Shown here: positions 40,735 to 51,991 of the stretch, one piece after another
Layout: every line of letters begins with the position of its first letter
Position numbering within the stretch: the stretch's first letter is position 1
From: Gemmatimonadota bacterium
GTDB taxonomy: Bacteria > Latescibacterota > UBA2968 > UBA8231
Reading direction: 5' to 3'
Assembly: GCA_018672475.1 (NCBI GenBank)
Contig: JABHFS010000120.1
Coordinates: 83,664 to 147,663, forward strand
DNA length: 64,000 nt
Position numbers and translations under genes: made by a program
The notes under the pieces: generated by a model
The model's input: only the letters and a program-made list of their open reading frames with translations
Databases searched by the model: none
Told to the model about the DNA's origin: nothing

Positions 40735-41253
40735 TCAGGGATTCTGGATGAATCCCAAATAGATGAGCAACATGATAAGCACAACCGTCGTGCCATAACC
40801 CAACTTTAGCAGCAATTGTCTATGGTGTTCCCAATTATAGCTCTGCTTGAGCTTAAACTTGGGACGAACGATTTCCTTTATCTCGCCCTGAAAACGCTGT
40901 TCGTCAATTAGGCGAACCAATTGCGGGTCATAGTCGGCGATAGCCTTTAAAATCATGCGCTTGCGACGGGCGATTTTCTCGGCGAAGGCTTCTTGCGCGT
41001 CTTTTATTTTTCCACCAGCCTCGTCAAAGGACGCCTCCTCATCGGAGTGATCAGCGATGAGAATACAGGTCTTTTCCCGGGCCAGGTCCTCTGCCAAACC
41101 GCTGATGGCTTCGCGGTTTTTTACATTGGCCTCAATAATAGCATAGCAGGTGTCTATAAAGCGCCTAAAATCCTCACGGATCTCGGCCTCGGAAAGGCCG
41201 AGTAAATAGGACTCTTCAATGATTTCTTCAATGGCGTCTTTGACGTTAGCCAT
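40735..41253 (-). CDS. Uncharacterised tail-anchored-type protein (one C-terminal TM helix)
   Basis: MANVKDAIEEIIEESYLLGLSEAEIREDFRRF...; hydrophobic YGTTVVLIMLLIYLGFIQNP at the C-terminus. Confidence 0.75.
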   Translation of the reverse strand: MANVKDAIEEIIEESYLLGLSEAEIREDFRRFIDTCYAIIEANVKNREAISGLAEDLAREKTCILIADHSDEEASFDEAGGKIKDAQEAFAEKIARRKRMILKAIADYDPQLVRLIDEQRFQGEIKEIVRPKFKLKQSYNWEHHRQLLLKLGYGTTVVLIMLLIYLGFIQNP

Positions 41254-41269
41254 AATTTGCGATTCTATG

Positions 41270-41311
41270 GTCAATATCGGTTGTTACGGTATAGTTACAA
41301 CCGATATTGAC
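41270..41311. repeat. 15-bp perfect inverted repeat directly upstream of the 179-aa gene
   Basis: gtcaatatcggttgt-tacggtatagtt-acaaccgatattgac; no T-tract. Confidence 0.9.
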
Positions 41312-41378
41312 AGTGATAATTAGATCCTAAATTCGCTTAACTAAAACCTTTATATGTTACAGCACTGACCAGGGGATG

Positions 41379-42956
41379 TCAAGTAGAACGCGCCGCGTCC
41401 TCTGAGGTCTCAACAAGCGTCCGAGGCACTTCGGCAGCAATATCCCCCGCCCGCATTCCCCATTCACCCAAACGGTCGCGTGCTCGGTCGCCAGCACGGC
41501 CGTGAATATAAACGCCTTGACAAGCCGCGACCTCGGCCTCGACACCCTGCCCCATCAAACCAGCGATTATCCCGGTCAGCACATCGCCCGACCCTGCGGT
41601 AGCCATGCCCGGATTTCCACTGGAATTTACTGCTACCCGCCCATCTTTAAAAGCCACTACCGTCGGCGCCCCCTTGAGGACCAACGTCAACTTGTACGCT
41701 TCCGCGAAATCGCGGGCAACCGCGAGCGGGGCTTCCGCAATCTGCTCTTTATCTAAACCACTCAACCTGGCGAATTCGCCAATATGCGGTGTGAGGACAA
41801 TCGGTACCGGTCGCCCTTTCAACAGTTCAGTGCATCCAGCAAAAGCATTGAGCCCATCCGCATCCAACACCAGCGGGATTTCAATCTCGGCGACTACCCG
41901 CCGCACGAGTTCCATCGTCTCCCGATACCCCCCCAAACCCGGCCCCATCGCGCAAATATCGGCTCGTCGCAACATATCCCGCACATCGCCTAAAGCCCTC
42001 AGCGACAAACAGCGTTTTTTACGCACTTCCGGCAACGGCCGAGTCATCACTTCCGACAATTTAACTTCGAGAATATCGTTGAGGCTTTGCGGTATCCCAA
42101 GGCTTACGCGACCTCCACCGCTTCTAAGAGCGGCTTCCGCCGTCAAAGCCGCTGCCCCCGTCATACCGACCGAACCGGCAACGACCGCCACCGACCCACA
42201 ACGGCCTTTGTGCGCGTCTCCACTACGCCGCGGCAATAGCGAGCCCAGATTCTCAGCGTCCAATAACCAGGCCGTATTCGGTGTATTCCTTACTATGTGT
42301 TCTGGAAAGCCGATATCGGCCAAGTGCAACGTTCCACAATAGGATCGACCGGGGTAAAAAACTTGGCCTACCTTGGCCACGCCAAAGGTCACCGTCAACG
42401 CCGCTTGCACGCAAGCCCCTTGGACCCTGCCTGTATCGGCCTCCACTCCCGAAGGCAAATCGACGGCGACTACAGGCCTTTGCCCCTCGACTACCCGAGC
42501 GATAATCCGAGAAATTTCCAGCCGAGGCGCATCGCGCAAACCCGTGCCCAATAGCGCGTCGACTACCAGGTCGGCTTCGCTAATAGCCGCATCCAGTGGG
42601 GTCAAATCGGCCGCCGGTATTTCGACCGTCCCGCCTGCACGCTCATAACGCTGCAAATGTTCTTCCGCGTCACCTTGAACCACCTGTCGATCGACCGCCA
42701 GAAATACCCGCGTCGTGACACCACCCGCCCGCAATAGACGAGCGACGACAAAACCGTCGCCGCCATTATTGCCCTTGCCGCATAGAACCACTGCGCGCAA
42801 ACCCACCAGGCCATCCCAGCGCGCGGCGATGGCCGCGACGACTTCAGCCCCCGCTCGCTCCATCAACTCGACACCGGGGATCCCCGCCTCAGCGATCGTG
42901 CGGCGATCGAGTTCGGCCATCTCGCGACCCGTGAGCAATTTAGCCAGTTGCAGCAC
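41379..42956 (-). CDS. Bifunctional NAD(P)H-hydrate epimerase / ADP-dependent NAD(P)H-hydrate dehydratase
   Basis: NnrE part GKGNNGGDGFVVARLL, VDLPSGVEADTG; NnrD part KGRCGSVAVVAGSVGMTGAAALTAEAALRSGGG, NSSGNPGMATAGSGDVLTGIIAGLMGQG. Confidence 0.95.
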   Translation of the reverse strand: MLQLAKLLTGREMAELDRRTIAEAGIPGVELMERAGAEVVAAIAARWDGLVGLRAVVLCGKGNNGGDGFVVARLLRAGGVTTRVFLAVDRQVVQGDAEEHLQRYERAGGTVEIPAADLTPLDAAISEADLVVDALLGTGLRDAPRLEISRIIARVVEGQRPVVAVDLPSGVEADTGRVQGACVQAALTVTFGVAKVGQVFYPGRSYCGTLHLADIGFPEHIVRNTPNTAWLLDAENLGSLLPRRSGDAHKGRCGSVAVVAGSVGMTGAAALTAEAALRSGGGRVSLGIPQSLNDILEVKLSEVMTRPLPEVRKKRCLSLRALGDVRDMLRRADICAMGPGLGGYRETMELVRRVVAEIEIPLVLDADGLNAFAGCTELLKGRPVPIVLTPHIGEFARLSGLDKEQIAEAPLAVARDFAEAYKLTLVLKGAPTVVAFKDGRVAVNSSGNPGMATAGSGDVLTGIIAGLMGQGVEAEVAACQGVYIHGRAGDRARDRLGEWGMRAGDIAAEVPRTLVETSEDAARST

Positions 42957-43697
42957 TCAAACCTCCCAGGGGCGGATCAGTTCACGCAGGCCACGGGGCA
43001 CCTCGACGGGTAGAGCCTCACCGGTATATTTGGGCAAAAGCGCACGTAGAACCATGCTCATCAAAAGGGCCCAAGCCGTCATCACGCCGCAAAACAAACC
43101 CAACCCCGAAGCCAGACCGACCGCAAGAAAAAAAATCGCGCCCAGCAACAAAGTGAGAGACCATTTGAGATTATCTACCGCGAGTAACAGGCTCTGCCGC
43201 AGCGTAGCCCAAACCGACCCTTCTTGTGTGACCAACACGGGAAAGAGATAGAGAGCCATAATCCCTGCCAGCAGCAGCAACCAAATCATCAAGCCGCTCA
43301 ATAGAGCGCCCAACCAGCCACCCAACTGTTGGTAGAAAAACATATTGACCAGTATTAGACCCGTAGCGACGATCAGCGATCCGCCCAACGCCGTTGCACG
43401 CCAAAACAAACGACGTCCAGTAAGTAAAATTTCCCGCATATTAAATTCATCGCCGCGCGCCCAATAAGCACAGACAATAAAAAGCAGAACCGTGGCCGGA
43501 GAGCCAAAAAGCAGCACACCGGCTAAGACGACTGCACAGGGCAAGAAAAGACCGCCGAGCGAAAAACCAAAGCGCAAGAGCATATAAGCCGCCCCAATCC
43601 AGGGTAGGCTCAATAGACTCCACAGCAAGTTATAGGCGACAATCCCACCCAGGTGATCGTACGCCGTCCAAAAATAACGCCGTAAAATATCGCTCAC
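42957..43697 (-). CDS. Multi-pass integral membrane protein (DUF624/YesL-like)
   Basis: Several TM segments; AYDHLGGIVAYNLLWSLLSLPWI start and FWRATALGGSL context. Confidence 0.65.
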   Translation of the reverse strand: MSDILRRYFWTAYDHLGGIVAYNLLWSLLSLPWIGAAYMLLRFGFSLGGLFLPCAVVLAGVLLFGSPATVLLFIVCAYWARGDEFNMREILLTGRRLFWRATALGGSLIVATGLILVNMFFYQQLGGWLGALLSGLMIWLLLLAGIMALYLFPVLVTQEGSVWATLRQSLLLAVDNLKWSLTLLLGAIFFLAVGLASGLGLFCGVMTAWALLMSMVLRALLPKYTGEALPVEVPRGLRELIRPWEV

Positions 43698-44941
43698 AGC
43701 ACCTCGAAACCCCGTTGCATAAACTCGGCATAGGTGCGGGCGGTCAATACCAGATCGCGCACCCGTACCCGCTCATCAACCCCATGTGCATGTTCCCCCT
43801 TAACCCCATAGCCAATTCCGGGCAATCCGCCTTCGACGACAAAGTAGTGCAAATCGGTAAATCCGGACGTCACCTTGAAACCAGCTGCACGGCGCCGCAC
43901 CGCCTGCACCGCCCGCGCAAAAGCCTCTGGCAATCCATCTTCGACATCGACGACGCAAGGCTCGATCTGCAAAGGTGACTCTACGCGATAGGACAGTAGG
44001 GCCTGCTGATCCGCCGCCTGGCTGACCGCTCGCCGCAGTTCGCGTTCGACTGCTGCGAGTTTCTCACCGGGGACCAAGCGGCGATCAATAGAAAAACGTG
44101 CGCACTCGGCGACGGTGTTGACCTTATCACCCTGTCCGCCTGAGAACGTGCCGCCAATATTAATCGTGGGATTGCGGGGTTGGCCGTCAAAATCGACAAA
44201 GCTTCGGCGGGCCTCCTGCAATTTGCGTTTGTAGTCCTGCAGTTTATTCACCACACCGGCCAACGCCTCAAAGGCATTGACTCCCTGTTCCGGCCTAGAA
44301 GCGTGCGCCGCCTTACCGGTTAATTCAACCTCCAACCACAGCACGCCATTATGACCACAGCCCACTTGGGTACCGGCCGCCCCTTCGCAGACGACCGCAA
44401 AATCGGCATTGAGCAAACCTTGGCCGACGACCCAACCAGCGCCCAATTCGCCGCCCGTCTCTTCGTCAGCGGTAAAAGAGCATTCGATATTGAACGCCGG
44501 CTCGACACCCGAGGCCTGCAGCGCCTCCACCGCCATCAACAAGGCCGCAATTGAGCCCTTCATATCCCCCGAGCCCCGTCCGTAGACCGCACCGGCAGCA
44601 ATGCCCGGTTCGAACGGATCGCCAAATTTCCACTGCCCCGAACAGGGGACCACATCATAGTGGGCGTTGAAATGCACGGTCCGCTCCCGTCCGACATCCC
44701 AACGAGCGATCAAATTATAGCGGGGATACTCGCTCGAACCAATTATCCGTCGCACTTCACCGTCGGGAACGCGATGGACCTTGCTGCGCATACCAAGCCC
44801 TTGACAGCGGACCGAGAGATGTTCGACCATCGCGCGATAGTCCAGCCCCGGCGGATTAACCGTGCCAATCCTGACCATATCCTGCAAATTGCGCACCAAC
44901 TGGCTTTCACGGTCCTCGATATAGCGATGTACTGAACTCAT
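43694..44941 (-). CDS. M20-family metallopeptidase/deacylase (ArgE/DapE-like)
   Basis: VHFNAHYDVVPCSGQW, YGRGSGDMKGSIAALLMAVEAL, SFTADEETGGELG. Confidence 0.9.
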   Translation of the reverse strand: MSSVHRYIEDRESQLVRNLQDMVRIGTVNPPGLDYRAMVEHLSVRCQGLGMRSKVHRVPDGEVRRIIGSSEYPRYNLIARWDVGRERTVHFNAHYDVVPCSGQWKFGDPFEPGIAAGAVYGRGSGDMKGSIAALLMAVEALQASGVEPAFNIECSFTADEETGGELGAGWVVGQGLLNADFAVVCEGAAGTQVGCGHNGVLWLEVELTGKAAHASRPEQGVNAFEALAGVVNKLQDYKRKLQEARRSFVDFDGQPRNPTINIGGTFSGGQGDKVNTVAECARFSIDRRLVPGEKLAAVERELRRAVSQAADQQALLSYRVESPLQIEPCVVDVEDGLPEAFARAVQAVRRRAAGFKVTSGFTDLHYFVVEGGLPGIGYGVKGEHAHGVDERVRVRDLVLTARTYAEFMQRGFEVL

Positions 44942-46095
44942 CTGGCTCCTTTATTCGCCCTTGAGCGCAATTCGGTAGAGCTGATATCCACGCGAAAATC
45001 CTCTTCTGGAATCGCAGCGAAAAGCGCCGCGAACCCGGCGGGTACATCTATATCAGCCAATGCCAGATACTTCCCCTCTTGCAGGCGCCCCGCGACCCAA
45101 AAGCAATGCTCTCCCGCTCTGAATTCTTCCAGTGCCGTGACCATACCCTGCTCGCCCCCTTCGTAATATTTACCCTGTAAAAGCCTTGTCGCCGTATCGT
45201 AACCGATCGCGAAATGACACCCACTAAAGAGCCGGGCCTTTTGCAGGAAAGTCGGCGCCCTAGTCATGATGACAGAAAAGCGTCCACGCATTGCCGCGAG
45301 ACGGCCTTCGATATCTACTCTCTGTAAGGACGGCTTATCGACATTTTCAACGGAGAGTTCCAAACTCGGCCGACGCCCACTTAATCGTCCCGCAGCAACG
45401 GCGAGGCGTTCGTGCCCTTCGTGCAAGGGATTAAAGGACCCAGGAAAGAGCAAGCGACTACCGCGCTCTACTTCGGATGCCCATACCCCATCAAGCCCGA
45501 ATTCGACAAGTTCTATATCGCCCGTCACCAACAGCCCCAATGGGTCCTGCAATGACAGGGTATGCCGAGAGCATTTGACGTAATCGGGCAGGGGCGACGA
45601 AATGGCCTCTGCACCGCAAGCTTCGGCCAAGACGGCCAAGACGAAACGACTGAGCCCCTCTTCTTGCGCCAAGCGATCGGCAGCCCCTTTCTCAAAATGC
45701 AAATCGAATAATCTATATTCTTGTGGCAGACGCAATGCGATATAAGCCCGGTCCTCTCCCCTCCGCGACCGACTCGTCGCCAAAGCCGCCGTTACACCCA
45801 CCCCGACGATTCCCTCCTCCACCCCGGTAAATCTCCGGGCCCTGACAAAAGCCCTGTCCGCCATATCCCGTGCCGTTTGCGCGGTCACCCGATGGGGACC
45901 AGCCGACCCCAAATAAGCCGCCAAGGCCTCTTCTCGATAAGGCACTTGCACTTCTATCACCGAAGCCGATGCCCCGGGATGGTTGAGCAACCAACTCACC
46001 AGTTCGCCCCCGCCGCCCGTAGCAGCCAGGGCCAATTGGCCACCACCTTGCAATAGGGATTCGACCTGCTGCCAAATATCTCGATCGACACGCAA
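44938..46095 (-). CDS. Fusion: CinA/PncC-like domain plus NMNAT-like nucleotidyltransferase
   Basis: N-term LALAATGGGGELVSWLLNHPGASASVIEVQVPY; C-term RLLFPGSFNPLHEGHERLAVAA and DISSTELR. Confidence 0.8.
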   Translation of the reverse strand: MRVDRDIWQQVESLLQGGGQLALAATGGGGELVSWLLNHPGASASVIEVQVPYREEALAAYLGSAGPHRVTAQTARDMADRAFVRARRFTGVEEGIVGVGVTAALATSRSRRGEDRAYIALRLPQEYRLFDLHFEKGAADRLAQEEGLSRFVLAVLAEACGAEAISSPLPDYVKCSRHTLSLQDPLGLLVTGDIELVEFGLDGVWASEVERGSRLLFPGSFNPLHEGHERLAVAAGRLSGRRPSLELSVENVDKPSLQRVDIEGRLAAMRGRFSVIMTRAPTFLQKARLFSGCHFAIGYDTATRLLQGKYYEGGEQGMVTALEEFRAGEHCFWVAGRLQEGKYLALADIDVPAGFAALFAAIPEEDFRVDISSTELRSRANKGAR

Positions 46096-46100
46096 TTATT

Positions 46101-47516
46101 TTAACCCGCGAAAAAATCGATAGCGCTACGGATACCCCACCCCATCAAGAAGAGCCCGCTGAGCACATTGAGACACACTAACGGCCAGCCCATCCGCAAA
46201 GGCTTTGGCAAGAAACGGCGATCGGTCCAGACCATCAGCAGACACCAGAGACCACAAGTGAGCACCCCGCCAAAAATCGCCGCCGGAGTTACGATCGTCA
46301 CTGGGTTTCCACCCATCCACATAATCGCTACGCCGCCTATTCCGCAATAGCCCACGACCCAAGGCCGCAAACTATCCACAGACGCCTCACGCACCCGGCG
46401 AACGATCGGCCGGAAACATTCGTGGGTCGTGCGGGCATAGAGTTCGTAAGCCGCCAGAATCGTGCCGAAGAACGCGGTAAATACGCCAAACTGATATAAG
46501 TAGACCAACGCCGGATGCATGCGAACGAGAAAATCAGCCTGCACCGAAAGCAATTGCATACCCTCCGGCACTATATGTTGAGGCCGCAGTACCGCCGCGC
46601 CCAAAATCACAAAAGCCATCGTAAAGATGACCACGCAGGCGAAGGAGACCGAAGAATCGATCATTGGTGCGCGCAACCAAGCTTTTCCCAGATTGACATT
46701 AGCTGTATCGGCTGCAATCTCAACCCCGTCAGCCGTATCTTCCACCTTACGTCCCATCAACCCCCAAGCCTTTTCCCGCAGCATGCCGATATAACCGAAA
46801 TAATCCTGCGTGCCACCACCGATCGCCCCCAAATAAACGCCCATTTCGACAATCGCCGACCGCGCCGCCACCGCTGGGTATTTACTCACTAGCCAGGGTT
46901 CGTATGCTGGTATCTTCGGCACGATTGTGCCCATAAGGACCGCTAGCCAATCCGGTTGTGACGCCGCCGCCGCGGTCAGGATCGAAAGCAATAATACACT
47001 GACTACGATCGTTTGAAATTTCTCCAATGACCCATAGCTCTGAATCATGGTAATCGCGATAGCCAAGACTACAAAAGCCGTTCCCCAAACTCGGGCGTCA
47101 CCCCATATATCGAGCCCCTCGAAACCCAGGATCCAAACCGTTAGTCCCCCGAGCATTTTGGGCAACCCAGACAGCCAAAGCGGAAAACAGAGCACCGTCA
47201 TAATTGCCAAGAGCCATACCGCCCACCCCTGCGGTCCGGGCAAATATTTCCAGCGCTCGATCGGATGCTCACCGGTCAGTGTGATATAACGCGCCGCAGT
47301 GTAGACCTGCACGAATTTCATCAGCCCCCCACCGACAAAACACCACAGCATCGCATAACCGAACACCGCCCCGCCGCGCGAGGCAAAAACCGTTTCGCCG
47401 CTGCCGATCGTCACTGAGGCAATAATCGCACCAGGCCCAAAAATACGCAGTATGGCACCAAAACCGCGCGCCTTTAGCTCGTCGCTGAGTTCGGGATAGC
47501 GCATCGCTTCGCTCAT
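46101..47516 (-). CDS. Divergent Nramp-family transporter
   Basis: FGPGAIIASVTIGSGETVFASRGGAVFGYAMLWCFVGGG; ~11 TM helices; TM6 region GAIGGGTQDYFGYIGMLREK. Confidence 0.78.
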   Translation of the reverse strand: MSEAMRYPELSDELKARGFGAILRIFGPGAIIASVTIGSGETVFASRGGAVFGYAMLWCFVGGGLMKFVQVYTAARYITLTGEHPIERWKYLPGPQGWAVWLLAIMTVLCFPLWLSGLPKMLGGLTVWILGFEGLDIWGDARVWGTAFVVLAIAITMIQSYGSLEKFQTIVVSVLLLSILTAAAASQPDWLAVLMGTIVPKIPAYEPWLVSKYPAVAARSAIVEMGVYLGAIGGGTQDYFGYIGMLREKAWGLMGRKVEDTADGVEIAADTANVNLGKAWLRAPMIDSSVSFACVVIFTMAFVILGAAVLRPQHIVPEGMQLLSVQADFLVRMHPALVYLYQFGVFTAFFGTILAAYELYARTTHECFRPIVRRVREASVDSLRPWVVGYCGIGGVAIMWMGGNPVTIVTPAAIFGGVLTCGLWCLLMVWTDRRFLPKPLRMGWPLVCLNVLSGLFLMGWGIRSAIDFFAG

Positions 47517-47629
47517 GAAAATAGCTCCTTATTCTCGCGTTGATTGCCCGTATGATATCGCTCAACCTACTGCTTGTCAAATAGTTGTGACACAACCATA
47601 TTCTACGTTTTCACCACCGGGAGAGTTAA

Positions 47630-48544
47630 ATGAGCATCAGCAAGGCCATCGCGCCGGTAGCCGGCTTGGGCACCCGGCTGCTGCCCACGACCAAAGTCCT
47701 GCCCAAAGAAATGCTGCCGGTCGGCAGGCTACCCGTCATCCACCACGTCGTCGAAGAATTGATCGCCGCCGGCATTCGCCAAATCCTCTTTGTCACCGCA
47801 GGCAATAAGGGCGCAATCGAGGACCATTTTGACGAGGGGTCCGAACTGATGCGCCGCCTCGAAGCAGAACAGCACGAATTGCTGGAGACCTGTCGTTTCC
47901 AATACCGCGACAGGGGCGTTGAGTTTTTCTCCGTGCGCCAACGCATCGCCCCCGGGCAAAACAAACCCGCCGGCACCGGCGATGCCGTCGCCGCGGGCGA
48001 AGCCTTCGTCGGCGACGAGCCCTTTGTGGTAGCCTTCGGCGACAGTATCGTGCGCACCCGCGCGGGCAAGCCCCTGCTGCAAAGAATGATCGCATCGCAT
48101 CGCGAGCACAACTCCGCCTGCACCATTGGCGCCTATCCAGTGTCCGACGAACTCGTCCACCACTATGGCATTCTGATACCCGAAACAAGCAATACGACCG
48201 ACAGCAAGCTGACCGGCATCCTCGAAAAACCACGTCCCGAACAGACGACAAGCCGCCTAGCCATCAGCGCCCGCTATATCTTTTCTCCCGACATTTTCAA
48301 CCGCATCCGCACTACCTCCCCTTCTTCCAGCGGAGAAATCTATCTTACCGACGCGATCGAAGCCTTGATCTCAGCAGGAGAAATGGTGCGCGCGGTCTGT
48401 TTAAGCAAAGACGAAAAACGCTGCGACATCGGCAATCATCTGGCTTATTTTCAGACCTTTGTAGACTACGCGCTCGACGATCCAGAATGGGGGGAGCAAA
48501 TCCGCACCTACATGCAGCAAAAGCTAACCGAGAACCGATCTTGA
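47630..48544 (+). CDS. galU: UTP--glucose-1-phosphate uridylyltransferase
   Basis: KAIAPVAGLGTRLLPTTKVLPKEMLPVGRLPVIHHVVEELIAAGI. Confidence 0.95.
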   Translation: MSISKAIAPVAGLGTRLLPTTKVLPKEMLPVGRLPVIHHVVEELIAAGIRQILFVTAGNKGAIEDHFDEGSELMRRLEAEQHELLETCRFQYRDRGVEFFSVRQRIAPGQNKPAGTGDAVAAGEAFVGDEPFVVAFGDSIVRTRAGKPLLQRMIASHREHNSACTIGAYPVSDELVHHYGILIPETSNTTDSKLTGILEKPRPEQTTSRLAISARYIFSPDIFNRIRTTSPSSSGEIYLTDAIEALISAGEMVRAVCLSKDEKRCDIGNHLAYFQTFVDYALDDPEWGEQIRTYMQQKLTENRS

Positions 48545-48568
48545 CAACCTCTTACAAATCCCTATCTT
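48541..48568 (+). promoter_or_regulatory. Promoter of nitrite/sulfite reductase gene, overlapping galU stop
   Basis: TTGACA-N16-TATCTT. Confidence 0.6.
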
Positions 48569-48634
48569 AGGTGCCAATTCAGACTAAGCCAATATAATAG
48601 TTCTCCCAACAACCACCTAGAGGCGGTTCAATAC

Positions 48635-50881
<2,247 letters not shown>

Positions 50882-50883
50882 AA

Positions 50884-51471
50884 ATGGGACTTATGCAAGA
50901 ATTACAGCGCATCAATATCAAAATGTACCTCGAAGACCCCGAGGCCCTCTCTGCCGAGGAGGCTTTCCGGGTATTCAATAGCTGGATCCCGACCACTCCC
51001 GACGAGGTCCTTATCGACGTCGCCGATTACAGCCACGTGCCCGAAGGACCGGTGACCTTGCTCGTCGGACATGAGGCCAACTACAGCCTCGATAACGACC
51101 ATGCGGAACCCGGGTTGCTCTACTCGCGTAAACGACCGGCCGAAGGCGACCTATCTGCCCGCCTCTCAAGCGCACTACAAGCCGTAATTAAAGCCTGTCA
51201 GCGCCTTGAATCCGAGCCAAGCCTCGACGGCAAAGTCAAGTTTCGCGGCGGCGATATCCTGCTCGTAGCCAACGACCGCCTCAACGCGACCAATGACGAA
51301 GAGGGCGAAAACGCCTTACGGGCAGAACTTGAGCCCGTGCTCGCCAAGCTCTTCGCCGGCGCTTCCTTTGCGATAGAACGCGATACAACCTCGCAATTGC
51401 GGCTCAACCTGAGGGTACGGTGCGATACCAACGCCAACGCTGCGACACTGCTGAGCAATCTCGCAGCTTGA
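50884..51471 (+). CDS. Uncharacterised protein coupled to the nitrite/sulfite reductase gene
   Basis: Intact ORF starting 3 bp after the reductase stop. Confidence 0.75.
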   Translation: MGLMQELQRINIKMYLEDPEALSAEEAFRVFNSWIPTTPDEVLIDVADYSHVPEGPVTLLVGHEANYSLDNDHAEPGLLYSRKRPAEGDLSARLSSALQAVIKACQRLESEPSLDGKVKFRGGDILLVANDRLNATNDEEGENALRAELEPVLAKLFAGASFAIERDTTSQLRLNLRVRCDTNANAATLLSNLAA

Positions 51472-51495
51472 CAAGCTCAAGGTGCCCCCTATCTT
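51468..51495 (+). promoter_or_regulatory. Promoter of ferredoxin gene, overlapping upstream stop codon
   Basis: TTGACA-N16-TATCTT, same spacing and -10 as at 48541. Confidence 0.6.
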
Positions 51496-51546
51496 TTCGA
51501 TAATTAATAACTACACCTATAAACAGCGACTTATCAGGAGAAATCC

Positions 51547-51861
51547 ATGGCCTATTATATTACCGAAACCTGCATCGACGTAAAAGACAAGGCCTGCGTT
51601 GAGGTTTGCCCCGTTGATTGCATCCATCCCATCGACGGCGAAGGCGAACCCATGCTCTACATCGACCCCGATGAGTGCATTGACTGTGGCGCCTGCGAGC
51701 CTGAATGCCCGGTTGAGGCCATCTTCGCCGAAGAAGACATGCCCGAAGATCAGGGCCGTTTTGTCGATATCAACACCAAGTATTTCGAATTGCGCGATAA
51801 TGGCGAAGAATGGACGCAATGGAAACAAGAGCACTCCGCCGACTTTGAAAAGAAAAGCTGA
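51547..51861 (+). CDS. Ferredoxin, 3Fe-4S/4Fe-4S or 2x[4Fe-4S] type
   Basis: MAYYITETCIDVKDKACVEVCPVDCIHP...DECIDCGACEPECPVEAIF. Confidence 0.95.
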   Translation: MAYYITETCIDVKDKACVEVCPVDCIHPIDGEGEPMLYIDPDECIDCGACEPECPVEAIFAEEDMPEDQGRFVDINTKYFELRDNGEEWTQWKQEHSADFEKKS

Positions 51862-51887
51862 GTAATCGCTCAAGACTGGCTTACAGG

Positions 51888-51919
51888 CCGGGATACCCCC
51901 AGGGGTATCCCGGTTTTTT
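51888..51919 (+). terminator. Intrinsic terminator after ferredoxin gene
   Basis: ccgggatacccc-ca-ggggtatcccgg-tttttt. Confidence 0.9.
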
Positions 51920-51991
51920 CACGCTTGACGATTCCTAGATCAAACCGCTTATTTTTTTCTCCCTTACGAAGCTTTATTGGAGATGTTATAT

